This document shows, piece by piece, positions 27,165 through 37,640 of a stretch of DNA of 64,000 nucleotides. The first letter of the stretch is position 1, and every line of letters begins with the position of its first letter. A model generated the notes under the pieces. The model worked only from the letters and a program-made list of their open reading frames with translations, was not told the origin of the DNA and ran no database searches. The DNA comes from Loxodes magnus. Its lineage: Eukaryota; Ciliophora; Karyorelictea; Loxodida; Loxodidae. The translations under genes were made by a program, and so were the position numbers. Location: NCBI GenBank assembly GCA_946699065.1, contig CAMPDV010000134.1, positions 434,001 to 498,000 on the forward strand, in the 5' to 3' direction.

Positions 27165-27422
27165 CTAACCACTAAAATGGCTGTTTTGCGAAAGAAAAAA
27201 TAGATCCTCAACATCAATCTTTTCGAGCTCGCTCTGGAATAAGATTTTAAAGACCTTCAAATCACCAGCTTTTAGTATGAGGAAGTCCTTGGTTTTATAC
27301 CCTATTAGCTTGGAACCAAGATACAGATTTTTAAGGTTCAGAGAGAAGTTTGCAAGATTCCTACCTTTGAGGAACTGGAGAAGTAGAGAAGTTTTGTGAG
27401 TTAGAAAGGAAAAAGTTTGCAT
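27165..27422 (-). CDS. Uncertain ORF directly upstream of dynein
   Basis: 85 residues in a frame free of TAA, TAG and TGA, unusual in this window: MQTFSFLTHKTSLLLQFLKG, then LANFSLNLKNLYLGSKLIG, ending DVEDLFFLSQNSHFSG. It reads on without TGA until it overlaps the dynein start out of frame, so it is unlikely to be a free-standing gene. A 25-nt GT...AG segment across the dynein ATG (GTAACTTAT to GGACAACAG) would splice it in frame to dynein at SYR/AYR. It may be a 5' exon of dynein, untranslated leader, or chance. Confidence 0.3.
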   Translation of the reverse strand: MQTFSFLTHKTSLLLQFLKGRNLANFSLNLKNLYLGSKLIGYKTKDFLILKAGDLKVFKILFQSELEKIDVEDLFFLSQNSHFSG

Positions 27423-27560
27423 AATTTGAGCTTAGAAGGGTAAAAGAGCAGCAGGGAGTGAAGTGTTATTAAGGCAGATTAGAGAATTAAAAGCTCTTAG
27501 AGGTATAAAAGGGGGAGGCAAGAGAAGACTTTAAGATAGAACTCTAACAATCTATTTGAT

Positions 27561-29279
27561 ATGACAAGCTTGACGATTTATAAGGAAAAAGCTCTTCAGA
27601 TGTAAAGGATACTCCCTGAAATAAAAGGCAAGATGTAGAAGGTTAGTTACAAAGTGAAGTCTGGGTATGAAGGATTCAAAATAGCTTCTAAGACAGATCC
27701 AAATGTAAAATTTAGAGAGGGATAAGGGATTATGCGATACCCCTCAGGTGAAATGTATAAAGGGTCTTGGAAATAAGATAAGCCTGATGGATATGGAGAG
27801 TTCTATTATTAGCAATGCACTTATATAGGCAACTGAGAAGACGGAAAACGAAATGGTTAGGGAGAGCTAGTTTGAGAAAACGGTTTGAAGGTAAACGCTT
27901 GGTGGGTTTAAGACTAACTAGACAATTCCAAAGTACTTCAGATTTATTACTAAAACGGAGATTCATATGAAGGCTCATCAAAGAATGGGTTTAGACATGG
28001 AAGAGGAACTTTTTACTTCCACGCGTAAAGAGCTCAGTACATAGGAGATTACAAGTTAGACTTAAGGTAAGGAAAGGGTAAATTAATTTTTGAAGGAGGA
28101 GAGTTTGATGGAGAGTGAAAAGAAGATGAAATATAATCTGGATACCTTTCGATGACTAATAGGGTTCAGGAAAATCATATGAGGTATCTAATTTTACTAT
28201 GATTAAGGAAAAAAACCAAACTTCAGTAAATTTACGGAATAGCTAAAGACTAGTCTCAGGTATTAAATATAGACTAAGTGATTAGTCAGGTTTGAAGAAA
28301 CTACATTATAGCTAAATACTTATAAGACCCAGAGATGCAAGAAAGATTCTTAAGGTCTAAATACTTAAGCCATAAGGATACTACCTTTATATTAATTAAC
28401 AAGCAGCTTTTCACAAAACTTACGGGTAAAGAGGGAGAAGAAATGCCAGATGGATTCTGGGAAAGCAATACCTTAAATGGGTAAGTTTTGTAAGTTAGTG
28501 CCTGCATAGCTTTTTATGGGATATTTGGGGTTTATATTGGTAGGTTCAAGCAAGGAAAGAGGTGTGGAGTTGGATTAATGAAGTACAGTCCTCTTAACCA
28601 AATTTGGAAGGAAGAATAGTATTTGAAAGGATGAAGCTATTACTATGGAAAATGGAGTAATAATGAAAAGTAAGTTCTTAATGTTCCATTTAGGTATGGG
28701 TATGGGAAATGATGAAATAAGGAAATCTCCGTAGAAGGAAAATTCAAGAACGACCAGTTTATTGAAGGTAGTTTGAAGGAAGTAAAGACAGGAAACGAAA
28801 TGATAGGAACATTTTCAAACTTCAAGCTAAATGGAAAAGAAATTTATAAAAAGGCTAAAAAAGGACTGACAATAGAATCCTTTTGAGTAGATGGAACGCC
28901 TGATTTCTAGAATTCTACGGTTATTTATCCAGATGGTAGGGTATATTAAGGATCAATTTCAGAAAAATTGATTCCAAATGGCTAAGGCAAACTGGTATAT
29001 CCAGACAAATCTGTATTGTAGGGATCGTTTACAAGAGGTGAATTGCATGGTTTATGTACAGTCGTAAAGCCAATTAACGAAAAAAACGTCATAAAGCAAT
29101 TCGGAATATACAATCGAGGATATAAGCACGGCAAGTGAAACACAGTAGATCTGATGAAAGGTAAAGAGTACAAAGAAGAGTGGGAGATGAACAGATGCAA
29201 ATTGCAAGAAGTGAAAAAGGGCCAAATTGCGTATAAGAAGGTATTTAACGAGAGTACTACCTACAAGGAATTCCTTTGA
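27561..29279 (+). CDS. MORN-repeat protein
   Basis: 572 codons plus TGA if unspliced. It holds repeated MORN-type units (Y-x-G-x-W/F-x-x-x-x-x-x-G-x-G): MRYPSGEMYKGSWKQDKPDG, CTYIGNWEDGKRNGQGELVW, DSYEGSSKNGFRHGRGTFYF, YIGDYKLDLRQGKGKLIF, VYIGRFKQGKRCGVGLMKY, YYGKWSNNEK, and VYQGSISEKLIPNGQGKLVY. Known: MORN arrays bind membranes or act as scaffolds and are common in ciliary and cortical proteins of protists. The part between residues 190 and 250 is not MORN-like and its frame is uncertain. Two in-frame short introns are likely: 28670-28693 (24 nt, GTAAGTTC to CATTTAG, giving NNEK-YGYGKW) and 28481-28498 (18 nt). It is divergent from dynein. Confidence 0.8.
28670..28693 (+). other. Probable 24-nt intron in the MORN gene
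   Basis: Starts GTAAGTTC and ends CATTTAG. The length is a multiple of three, so the frame is kept either way. Removing it turns NNEKQVLNVPFRYGYGKW into NNEKYGYGKW, which fits the MORN repeat spacing. The two dynein introns and the 20-nt introns in neighbouring genes also begin GTAAG. Confidence 0.45.
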
Positions 29280-29584
29280 TGTTCATTAATTTAATTAATT
29301 TTGATCCTGAAAGTTTAAGGATAAATCACTTTATATCTTTTTATATCTTAAAGAAGGAAAGCTATTAGATCAAAAAAAGGCTTAACTGTTATATAAGTAG
29401 AATTAAGTTCATATAAAAGGGTAATCTTCTCAACAGGAGATTCTAACTCTGATAGAAATGCAAATTTTGGGGTATTAAAGTGATATGAGATTGACTTAAA
29501 TAGGGATGATTATAGTACCATATTAAAATAGATACTGAAGGCTTAAATTTGATATATTGTTCAAAAGGAATCTAAGAAAAGTGA

Positions 29585-30533
29585 ATGTATCCTTTAAATG
29601 CCTTAAATTTTAAATAGGAAAGACACTATAAAATTAAGAAAGAATCGCTAGAAAGAATGCTACTCGTTTCATGTTGAAATAAGACCAGTTCTCAATAATT
29701 AAAAGGGATCCTCAAGCATCGTAATAATTCAGTCATTATGATATTATCAAAAAAAGTAAAATCATCATATTAAGCATCAATAAGGTTTGGGAGTTACTAC
29801 TTAAATGCTTCAACAATAGAAAAGAAGAAAAGTTAGTTTAAAGAAGAGAAATATAGACTGCTAAATATACAAATAACCTAAATATAGTCATAAAACTATA
29901 ATTATACCTTACTTATAGTTAAACACTGTAAAATTATTAAATTGTCTGGCTGGAAGTTTAAGGAAAGAAAAGTGTCGAAGCATTTGGCGATAAGTAAGAA
30001 GATATTAAGACAAAAGTAACTTTCATGAGGCAGTGATAATAAATATCCTGAGTAGTTAGATACAGTGAAGAGAAATGACGGAATAGTTAATTTAGTTGAA
30101 GTCATTTTAGGAGCAAGTAGTCTAGTGATAGGATTAATCAGCTGCATAATACTTGAAAATAGTTAATTTTAGCAAGGAGTTACATTGAAAGACAAGTAGT
30201 TTGAATATTTCATTTCGTTTAGACTTTAAGATTGATGGCAATAAGTATCAAGAAGTGGCTGAAATTATTCAGAAGAAAGACAAGTGATATCTATTAATCA
30301 GGGTTACTAACAGATGATTCCATATTGGGGAAAATTTGGAAAAAACTTTTTAGATTTTGAAAGAGATGGAAAATAAGCATTCAAAAAGTGATCCATTGAT
30401 ACAATTTTAATAGGATGGGTGTAACAACTAAGTCTACTAATTAATCGCTGAAAAAGGATGATCGATAGAATATTAGGTTCACTTCAAGGAAACACAAGCA
30501 ATGGATTCTATTTTGTTTTTATCTATTAATTGA
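29585..30533 (+). CDS. Hypothetical one-TM protein, two exons
   Basis: The model has 295 codons plus TGA, with exons 29585-30161 and 30223-30533 separated by a proposed 61-nt GT-AG intron. Exon 1 is basic and ends in a clear transmembrane segment (VNLVEVILGASSLVIGLISC). Exon 2 gives a well-formed soluble domain (YLLIRVTNRWFHIGENLEK, then IQFQQDGCNNQVYQLIAEKG) ending SILFLSIN before TGA. The basic run before the TM segment faintly recalls PEX11-type peroxisomal proteins, but I would not assign that. The Met start is a guess, because the frame is coherent back to about 29420. It lies downstream of, and in the same direction as, the MORN gene, and converges on 14-3-3. Confidence 0.45.
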
Positions 30534-30983
30534 TAACCTACATTCTCTCTTCTCAAATTAAACTAAGACAGTAAATATTCGGATTTACTTAGTTAGTGAA
30601 CTTCAGTCAATTAATTTCATTTTTAAAACATGTCAGACAACTAGTTTCAGTCATCTAGCAATCTAAGAAAAATATTAGAGAAGGTATTTCCTTACTTTCC
30701 CTAGATCTTAACTTGCTAATATCATGTCTAGATTCTGTATTCTATACCATGCTCTATCATCTACCTTATAGTCATAAATTCTATCTCTCAGACATTTTTA
30801 AGGGCAGTTAGTCATTCTTAAAACTATAAAAATGGATTTCATTTTTTTCAAAGAAGTCATATTTACAATAGTCAATCATATGACATGAGAGGTAGGTTAG
30901 AGTATAAAGGATGTAAATGTTATTAGGTTAATGAGGTTAGATTTAAGGTTAAATGTAAATTTATAACATAAAAAAGATAGGTT
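30534..30983. other. Convergent intergenic stretch
   Basis: 450 bp between the 3' ends of the one-TM protein gene (+) and 14-3-3 (-). A plus-strand frame from ATG 30631 (MSDNQFQSSSNLRKILEKVF) looks somewhat protein-like, but it has no TGA before running antisense into 14-3-3, so I do not call it. Confidence 0.4.
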
Positions 30984-31694
30984 TCAGTTTTCTTCTGCGT
31001 CAGCAGACCACATAATAAGATTATCCCTCAATAGCTATAGAATATTACTAGATTCCTAGTAAAGATCTTCAGAGAGAGACTCGGCTTCTGCCAAACCTTC
31101 GTCATATGCAACTTTAGCCATGCTACATGCTTTTTCGGGATCAGACATAACTTCGAAGTGGAACACGGAAAAATTGAGAGCAAGACCTAATCTTAGAGGA
31201 TGAGCTGGAGTTAATTCCTGAGTAGCTACTTTTGTTGCTTCATTGTATGCCTCTAGTGCCTTTTCTGCTACCTAAGAATGCTTTTCTCCTTTAGCGTACT
31301 CTGCAACATATCTATAATAATCGCCTTTCATTTTGTAGTAGAAAATCTTTTCATCTGTCTCTTTGGCTGCAGGTATCAACTTTGAATCCAAAAGTTTCAT
31401 CACGTCATTGCAGATTTTATCCAATTCAGCTTCAACACTCTTTTACATTAATTCAATCAATCTAATAGATTGCTCTTCTCCCTTTCTTTCAGCACGGTGA
31501 TGAACGGAGTGGAGTGCGCGCCAAGATGCTCTTCTAGTTCCAATGCTGTTTTTGAAAGCAGAACTTAGCCATGATCTTTCCTCGGCGGATAATGGTCCTT
31601 AATCTGCGAACTTTTTCATGAAGTCAACCATGTCATCATAGCGCTCTGCGTGTAAAGCTACTTTAGCTAGCAACAATAGTGCGTCTCGCTCCAT
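30984..31694 (-). CDS. 14-3-3 protein
   Basis: 236 codons plus TGA, the usual family length (about 240-250). All nine helices are recognisable: the N-terminal [19 protein letters not shown], the phosphopeptide-binding residues in [15 protein letters not shown] (Lys and Arg of the basic pocket), [11 protein letters not shown] (the Arg-Tyr pair), [20 protein letters not shown] and the terminal [13 protein letters not shown]. Known: 14-3-3 dimers bind phosphoserine/threonine motifs and act in signalling. Four Gln codons are TAA or TAG (two also elsewhere as CAA/CAG), supporting the reassigned code, and TGA is the stop. No introns are seen. The frame upstream of the ATG stays open, as expected here, but the conserved helix A fixes the start. 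Confidence 0.97.
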
Positions 31695-32360
31695 TTAAAA
31701 TATTTTATTTATGAACCTAAATTTTGGCTTTTAAATGTGAATGCAATTTTATATTATAAAACTACCTCAATTTTATCCTAGAAATAACTTAACCCATTTA
31801 ACTTATTTTAAACTTTCCTTTCACCTTTCTCTATCAAATTATATTACCTTATCTCCTGACTGTATCTTACACTCTTCTCTTTATATTTTGTTATGTATCT
31901 ACTTTGTTCTTACCTTCTTTACCTGTTATTCTGCTATTATCTTAAAAGCTTCCTCTTACTATTTTAAGCTAATTTAGTGAGAATAACGGTAACTTTAGTT
32001 AGTTTTTTAGTATTTAGAAGCTTTAAAAACCAAAAATAATTTAAAATGAATTTGGCGTTTATTTATTACCCCTCTCCATAGATCTGTTGGTTACTCTTTC
32101 TGCTTCTACTCTACATAATCCTCTCATCTACCACTACCTACATACCACATGATCTCTACACACATAACAGTTATTATACAATAAGCTCTTTTACCATCCT
32201 TAGCAATTCCTTTCTTTCAACTCTCCCTCAAAAGTGCTTTCACACTCTCTTCTTACTCCATTAAACAGCTATAAACTCTTTATCCCTACCAGTCAAGCAC
32301 CTTATAATATAACAGGATCTGCTTCTATCTAAAGTATAATTTGACATCTTCAATAATAAA
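31695..32360. other. Divergent promoter region of 14-3-3 and UBC-like genes
   Basis: About 660 bp between divergent starts. The plus strand is strongly pyrimidine-rich over 31740-32340. The minus strand accordingly gives protein-like fragments (for example MSNYTLDRSRSCYIIRCLTG near 32340 and IAKDGKRAYCIITVMCVEI near 32190), but in different frames with no shared model. It may hide a small intron-containing minus-strand gene; I cannot define one. Confidence 0.35.
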
Positions 32361-33665
32361 ATGAATACCGAAATACTAGTGAAGCGAATAGAAAAAGAGC
32401 TGCAATTACTGCAGAGCAGCAAAATACCTGAAGGTATAATTTATGCTTAAATTTAAATCCCTTAAGGCTTGATTCTGTAGGTGATAGTAGGGAAATTAGT
32501 CTACTAAGATGCTATTAACTTAGAGTTTAATAGCATCGATCTTGATATATATCTTGATGGGAATTTCCCATATAGTCCACCTAAGATCATACTGAAGACA
32601 CATTATACTGTACCCTCACTTGCTGATGGAAGAGATGTGATAGGGGATGTTTTGAAGAGGTAATGAACTGCTTAGACCACTTTACTTGATATCATCAACC
32701 TAATCCCTGCGTTTCTTAAGCAAACTTTTGACTTTAACTCAGAGCAGCTACAATAGACTGGTGTCTTCCATTTAGGAATGTCAATGTCTTATTGTCTTTG
32801 AACTGAACATCCTAATTTCGGGATTTTTGATGTGCTTGAGAATGAAAAAGTTAGCAGGAAGATTGCGGTGACTGAAGGAGCTGTTATACTGCTGGAACCT
32901 AGTTAGAATATAAAGGATGTTGGGTATGTCATTTCATGGGTTACCCTGTAGAGACTAGAGAACATTAGAAGGAAGACTAAGAACCCACATCTACTGACGT
33001 TGAACTGGAAGGAAATGGGTAATTTACCTGCTTTTTCGTGAGTAGTTAAGTGTGAAGAGGCTCAGAAGTTGGTGAATTTGGTATCGTCTAACATGAATAA
33101 GCTTGGAGTTGCAGTTAAGAATGAAGGAAAGAAGTGCTCAATACCAATCCCAGAGGCAGAAGTTAAAGCTTAGTCATTAAAGAAGGTTCCAATCGAAAAA
33201 ATCTTCCAGGGAATCGTGATTTATGAGTCAATTTTGAATGAGAACTTGAATCTGGAGTGTGTTGAGAGTTTGATGTCCTACTATTAGTAAGCCATTGAAT
33301 TTTTCTCAGCTTTGAATGACAAAAGATATGAAGAGTTCTTACAAAAACTCCATTAGCTTCTACAAAGGGAAGACATATAGGTCGTCTTAATGAGCAAGCA
33401 GCCTCAATAGCAAACAAGTGGATAATAAACTACTTAAGAAGAGGTAAAGCACTAGGAATAGCACCAAACTGAAAAAAAAGTCAAAGAGGAAAAAGAGAAA
33501 AAAGAGGACAAATAGGACAAATAGGAAAAAGAGGAAAAAGAGGAGAAAGCGGAAAAAGCGGAAAGTAAATAAAGTGAAAGCCAATAGCAATAGAAGGACA
33601 ATTAAGGAGAAAGTATTAAATAGTAGGAAGAGGTGCCTATTGAAGTATTGGACAAATAAACTTGA
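32361..33665 (+). CDS. UBC/RWD-like and PH-like domain protein, unrecognised
   Basis: 434 codons plus TGA. Residues 1-130 look like a ubiquitin-conjugating-enzyme fold (NFPYSPPKI, an RQWTAQTTLLDIINLIPAFL helix), but no catalytic Cys is evident in the expected place, as in UEV/RWD variants. Residues about 140-260 resemble a PH-type sandwich (KIAVTEGAVILLEPSQ, VGYVISWVTLQRLENIRRKT). Residues 300-350 are helical (MSYYQQAIEFFSALNDKRYE), and the tail is a Lys/Glu/Gln-rich coiled coil. I know of no named family with exactly this order. Three internal TGA codons fall where Trp fits (CLWTEHPNF, FSWVVKC, RQWTAQ). The stop is ambiguous: the same frame stays protein-like beyond 33665 to about 34199. Confidence 0.7.
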
Positions 33666-34249
33666 CGATTTTCGTTTAATAGAGCATTATTAAATTTTCT
33701 TTCTTCTATTCTAGATAACATCCTTTAAATCTATCAAAGTATAAGCATATCTCAAGCAATCAGTTAATTAACGCTCACAAGAGTATTTAACAATAAATCT
33801 AGTCTTTTTTAAATCTAAGTCAAAGGGATAGACTATATTTAAGAATATATTGCGTTTCATTAACTTGTTAATGAGCCTTTTTCAAGTCAGACTAATTTGA
33901 ACTATTAAACCTAAAAGAAGTAACTTAAATACCATAAATTAGCTGAAATCAAAGCTGAGATAGAAGATAAATTAGATGCTGGTACTTAGTTGCAAAAGAA
34001 AGGCAAACTTTAGAATTTCTAGCTCTAAATTAGCTAAGATTTAGAATTAAAATTGCAGGATAAAGAAATTTATTTTGCTTGAGACAACTTTCAAATATAG
34101 TGACATATGAATCTTAAAAGGATATACTTTGAGAACTAACTGTGGTTTGAAGCATCAATATAGAATTTTGCGAATTGATAAGTTAATAAGGCTTATTGAA
34201 CCATCAGAATTGATAGTTTGAAGCATAGAAATCAACTAAAAAAACCAAA
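33666..34249 (+). other. Possible C-terminal extension or separate ORF
   Basis: Downstream of the TGA at 33663 the same frame continues AT-rich to about 33880. It then becomes clearly helical and polar (KLAEIKAEIEDKLDAGTQLQ, LELKLQDKEIYFAWDNFQI, IYFENQLWFEASIQNFANW), with TGA codons at 34173 and 34197 as candidate ends. This is either a long C-terminus of the UBC-like protein, with 33663 read as Trp, or an unannotated gene, or chance. It runs convergently into the phosphatase gene. Confidence 0.3.
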
Positions 34250-34798
34250 TCAATTTTCCAGGTATTTTGTGAAGTAACTTTTGATGTAGTCTTCTTGCTT
34301 TCTAGACTCGACACACCTTTTATCTCTCTTCTTCCTTACATATGTAATAGCTTACTTAGGAGTAAGCTTTAAGTATATCATACAAGCTATAGAAGCAACT
34401 GTTCCAGCTCTTCCTATACCTCCTCTACAATGAACCAATGTCTTTTTATCCTGAACTATATTATTGATAACTAACTCTTGGAATAGGGCATCATCTTCTG
34501 GTATGCTCATTTCTATTATAGGATATTGAATAAAAGTAATTTCACTGGACTGACAAGCAGCAACGTAGCTTTTTATATCCACTCCTATACTCCTCAACTC
34601 ATAATCATTTAGCAAGCATATAATCTAATCAATCCTCTACGCTTTATAGCTTTACACATCCTTTTTAATATTCCTCTTATGCGTCTTTCCATCTCTTCCT
34701 TTCGCTATATTTTTCCCAGGACAGTGAGATAAAGCTAGTCAGTCTAATATCCATGTAACTTTAATAGTGTCACTCTAAGTCTTAATCTTAGGCTCCAT
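34250..34798 (-). CDS. Dual-specificity phosphatase, CDKN3/KAP-like
   Basis: 182 codons plus TGA, close to human CDKN3 (about 212). It shows the CDKN3-type N-terminus (TWILDWLALSHCPGKN, then the KRNIKKDVQSYK segment), the central strand ITFIQYPIIEMSIPED, and the Cys-based active site VHCRGGIGRAGTVAS (HCx5R) near residue 124. A C-terminal helix pair (PKQAITYVRKKRDKRCVES) ends in SYFTKYLEN. Known: family members dephosphorylate Ser/Thr/Tyr, and KAP acts on CDK2. The substrate here is inferred only by family. The next in-frame TGA lies eight codons past the chosen stop, so a short extension (WFGFFS) is possible. Confidence 0.88.
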
Positions 34799-34907
34799 TT
34801 AGTTCTAGACTCTTAAATTAAAAGCTAAAAGTTAAAGTAGGTTAATCTTATTAGATCTGATATTAATGGCTTAGAAGTAAATTAATAATCATAAATTTGC
34901 TAATCTA

Positions 34908-36358
34908 TCACTTGGCTTTCTCCTCACTTTCAATATTGTACTCATAACCTTTTGCCTAGCAAAACTCTTCCCAGTCTACCGTATCTTTGAAGTTATAGGT
35001 TAAGGATAAGGAAATTAACGTCATGACGAAGAATATCCAGAGGATGATTTCATATCCCGTTCACTGATTATAAAATAGCTTACTGATAGAAGGATCTTTA
35101 CATAGAAGATCCCTGCTAAACTGGCTAGGCCGAAGCTGTAGAATACGAATCCGTAGATCTTGTGGCTAACTTTTAAGCCAAAGATTTTGGTTGTAATAGT
35201 TGGGAATAGGGAGTAATGACCTCCCATGCATGATAGACTTAAACATATTAAGGTTGCATAAAGGAACTTATAGTATGAGACATAGTAAAGCAATCCAGCA
35301 CATACGAGTTGGATTAAAAGGATAATTCTATATACGAAAATAAATCCAACATAATCGCTCCAGCTTGACCACATCAAACGCGAAAATCCATTTGCTATTC
35401 CAGTTAATGCTCCTACAGTCGAAAGGAACTGATCATCAAATTCGTAAGATTACCCAAAGCTTTTAAAAATAGCTGCTATGTAAATTCCATAAGACACTGA
35501 ACAAAAATTCATTACAATCAAAACCCAGAATTTGCTATGCATTAGTCCAGCTTTAACAGAAGGACAAACAGTATCTTTTTTATTTATCAGCTAAACTTCA
35601 ATTGACTTCTTTTAGCTCTACAACTTAGCTACGAAGAGCTATCTTCTTTCTTCTATTTCAGGTTTCTCCCATTTTTCAGGGAACCTTACTAGAATTACAG
35701 CTAAGATAGCGCATATTCCATAGCATATAACAAACGTGATATACATTTATGGTACATGCTATGCTATATCATTGGTAAAGTAGTAGTAAGAAACTACACC
35801 TACCTCTACCTTCTAATCTGGCTTCACATTGTCAGGATTAACTACCAATGTACCTATCAGTGAGAATACTGAAGCTCCTAAGCCAAAAAAGCAGAGGATT
35901 ATTCCATTCACTCTACCTTTGATATGTGGATAATACTCCCATCCACATTATAGTACTGGGATATATCCAACTCCAACAGCAATCGCTATAAAGATGATTA
36001 AGATAAGGAGAAAAGCTACCCAGTTAGTAGTGAAGGATAGAAAGGAGAGTCCTACTAGTACAAGTCCACAAGCTAAACCGATGGACTTTTTATGTCCTCA
36101 ATAATCAACCAATCCAGCTCCAAAAGGCATAATAATAGTACAGGTAGCGATGATAGAAGGTATAGCAATATACATATCATGGCTTGTGACTTCTTAGCCA
36201 TTTACTCTCAGTCAAGAAGTTATATAAACTTCAATGGTGGAGATGACCCATTAATGACCAAGCACGAAATGAGCTAAAATTCCTCCCAGAACTGACAAAA
36301 AGCCTCTTTAGGATAAAGTAAGTTTAGATTTCTAGCTTTTTTAATCTTCCTCCTGCAT
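34908..36358 (-). CDS. MFS transporter, oxalate/formate-antiporter-like
   Basis: Two exons (36358-35084 and 35063-34908) give 476 codons plus TGA, a normal MFS size. A basic leader (MQEEDQKSQKSKLTLSQRG) precedes helix 1 (FLSVLGGILAHFVLGHQWV), typical of the OFA/monocarboxylate branch. Loop 2-3 carries DYWGHKKSIG (MFS motif A, W encoded by TGA). Helix 5 is GVGYIPVLQCGWEYYP, and the second half holds CMGGHYSLFPTITTKIFG, another OFA-family signature. Twelve hydrophobic segments can be traced; the last (IILWIFFVMTLISLSLTYNF) appears only after a 20-nt intron is removed. Known: relatives exchange carboxylates or act in monocarboxylate transport. The substrate is unknown. Confidence 0.85.
35064..35083 (-). 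other. 20-nt intron in the MFS gene
   Basis: GTAAGCTATTTTATAATCAG on the minus strand. Removing exactly 20 nt (3n+2) brings the final transmembrane helix and a sensible C-terminus (DTVDWEEFCQAKGYEYNIES) into frame. Unspliced, the reading gives a Ser-rich non-hydrophobic end. Confidence 0.85.
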
Positions 36359-36438
36359 TAAATTATCTAATTTCAATAGTAAATAGAATCAATAAGACCC
36401 TTAATCTGCTATATAGAAGGCAGCTATACCTAATTATC

Positions 36439-36762
36439 ATGACTACAAGATATGTCAGAACTAGACTAAGAGGAAAATGAGATTAGCCTATCTTAGATGG
36501 ACCTAAGATTGATCAAAGGAACTATGAGATGAGGGATTTACTAATTGATATAGAAAAGAGCTATATATAGCTATCGGTAGCTTTTATAATGATGCAAACT
36601 GTTAAGTAACAAAGTAACATTCAAAGTGATAAAGAGCTGTTCTAAGTATTCTAAAAGATAGCAGAAGTTAAAGGGTAAATCTTTAGAGTGAAGTTAAAGA
36701 GTGTAAAAGTAGCAAAAGCTATGTCTTTGGTCTTAATAGTAGTTATCAAAATTTAAGCTTGA
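36439..36762 (+). CDS. Small hypothetical protein
   Basis: 107 codons plus TGA. MTTRYVRTRLRGKWDQPILD, then amphipathic helices (RNYEMRDLLIDIEKSYIQLS, DKELFQVFQKIAEVKGQIFR) and a hydrophobic end (AMSLVLIVVIKIQA). No family is recognised. Support is composition, a plausible Met start 80 bp from the divergent MFS start, and a TGA end. It could be a chance ORF, since Gln/Trp reassignment removes most stops. Confidence 0.4.
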
Positions 36763-37640
36763 ATATGACTGTAAGGAATTAATATCTTTTTGGAGGGAAT
36801 AAGAAAAGTTCCCTTTTTAACAAAATTTGGATCAATAAAACTTAAAGTCAAGACTTGTAATCTAGATCACTTGAGTGAATAATCTTGGTAGTTTAAAAAA
36901 TCCCTTAAGATCGTAAAGACTGATAGGCAATTCTTAATATATATGTATGTTATATCTATGCTCTCTAAAGTAAGATAAAGGATATCATGTTAAATAGCTT
37001 TGATGTAAAGATTAATCTATAAATATGACAATCAAGCATAGAAATTTTTCACATAAGGATGCCAAAAATCTTAGTAGTATTAAAGAAAAATCCAAAAATA
37101 GTAAAAAGTGGTTAAAAAGTATTATATAATAGTGAAAAAGATAGGAAGCTTTATTAATTTACTTCCCTTTGTCTAAATCTTAGAAAATACATTATCAAGC
37201 TACAAAATTACTTCTCTTAAATAAATTAAGAAAGAATCACTTCTGAGTAAATAGAGTGGCATCATTATTAAGCGATCTATTTAAATTAGCTTTTCTAAAA
37301 TAAATCAGTCATATGTAGTGCGAATGCATCTATCTATATATTTGATAGGTCTAAATGAAAAGCGTATATCTGTCATGTCGAAAGCAGATACTTAAGTAAA
37401 GAAAGCATCTTTATGGTATAGATAGATTTATATTTAAGCTCGGTAAAAGAAACTTCATCACAGTTCCATTCAAAAACTAGTAAAATCACTAACACCTTTA
37501 TGTAGCCTTGATAGATACAATATCATTTGTATATAGATCCATTTATATCGCTGATCTGATTAGCAATAGATATAAGATATCAGTCTAAAGAATTAATTGA
37601 CTTATCAATTTTAAAACTAAAAGTAAAGATCCCAAAATAC
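36763..37640. other. AT-rich intergenic, nothing recognised
   Basis: About 880 bp of low-complexity AT-rich sequence between two convergent small genes. I see no homology, repeat array or RNA-like structure in it. Confidence 0.5.

Noticed and set aside
30631..30983. Plus-strand frame starting MSDNQFQSSSNLRKIL
   Set aside because: No TGA before it runs antisense into the 14-3-3 gene. Not separable from chance.
33387..33590. Phe/Leu-rich minus-strand ORF
   Set aside because: Antisense shadow of the KE-rich coiled-coil tail of the UBC-like gene.
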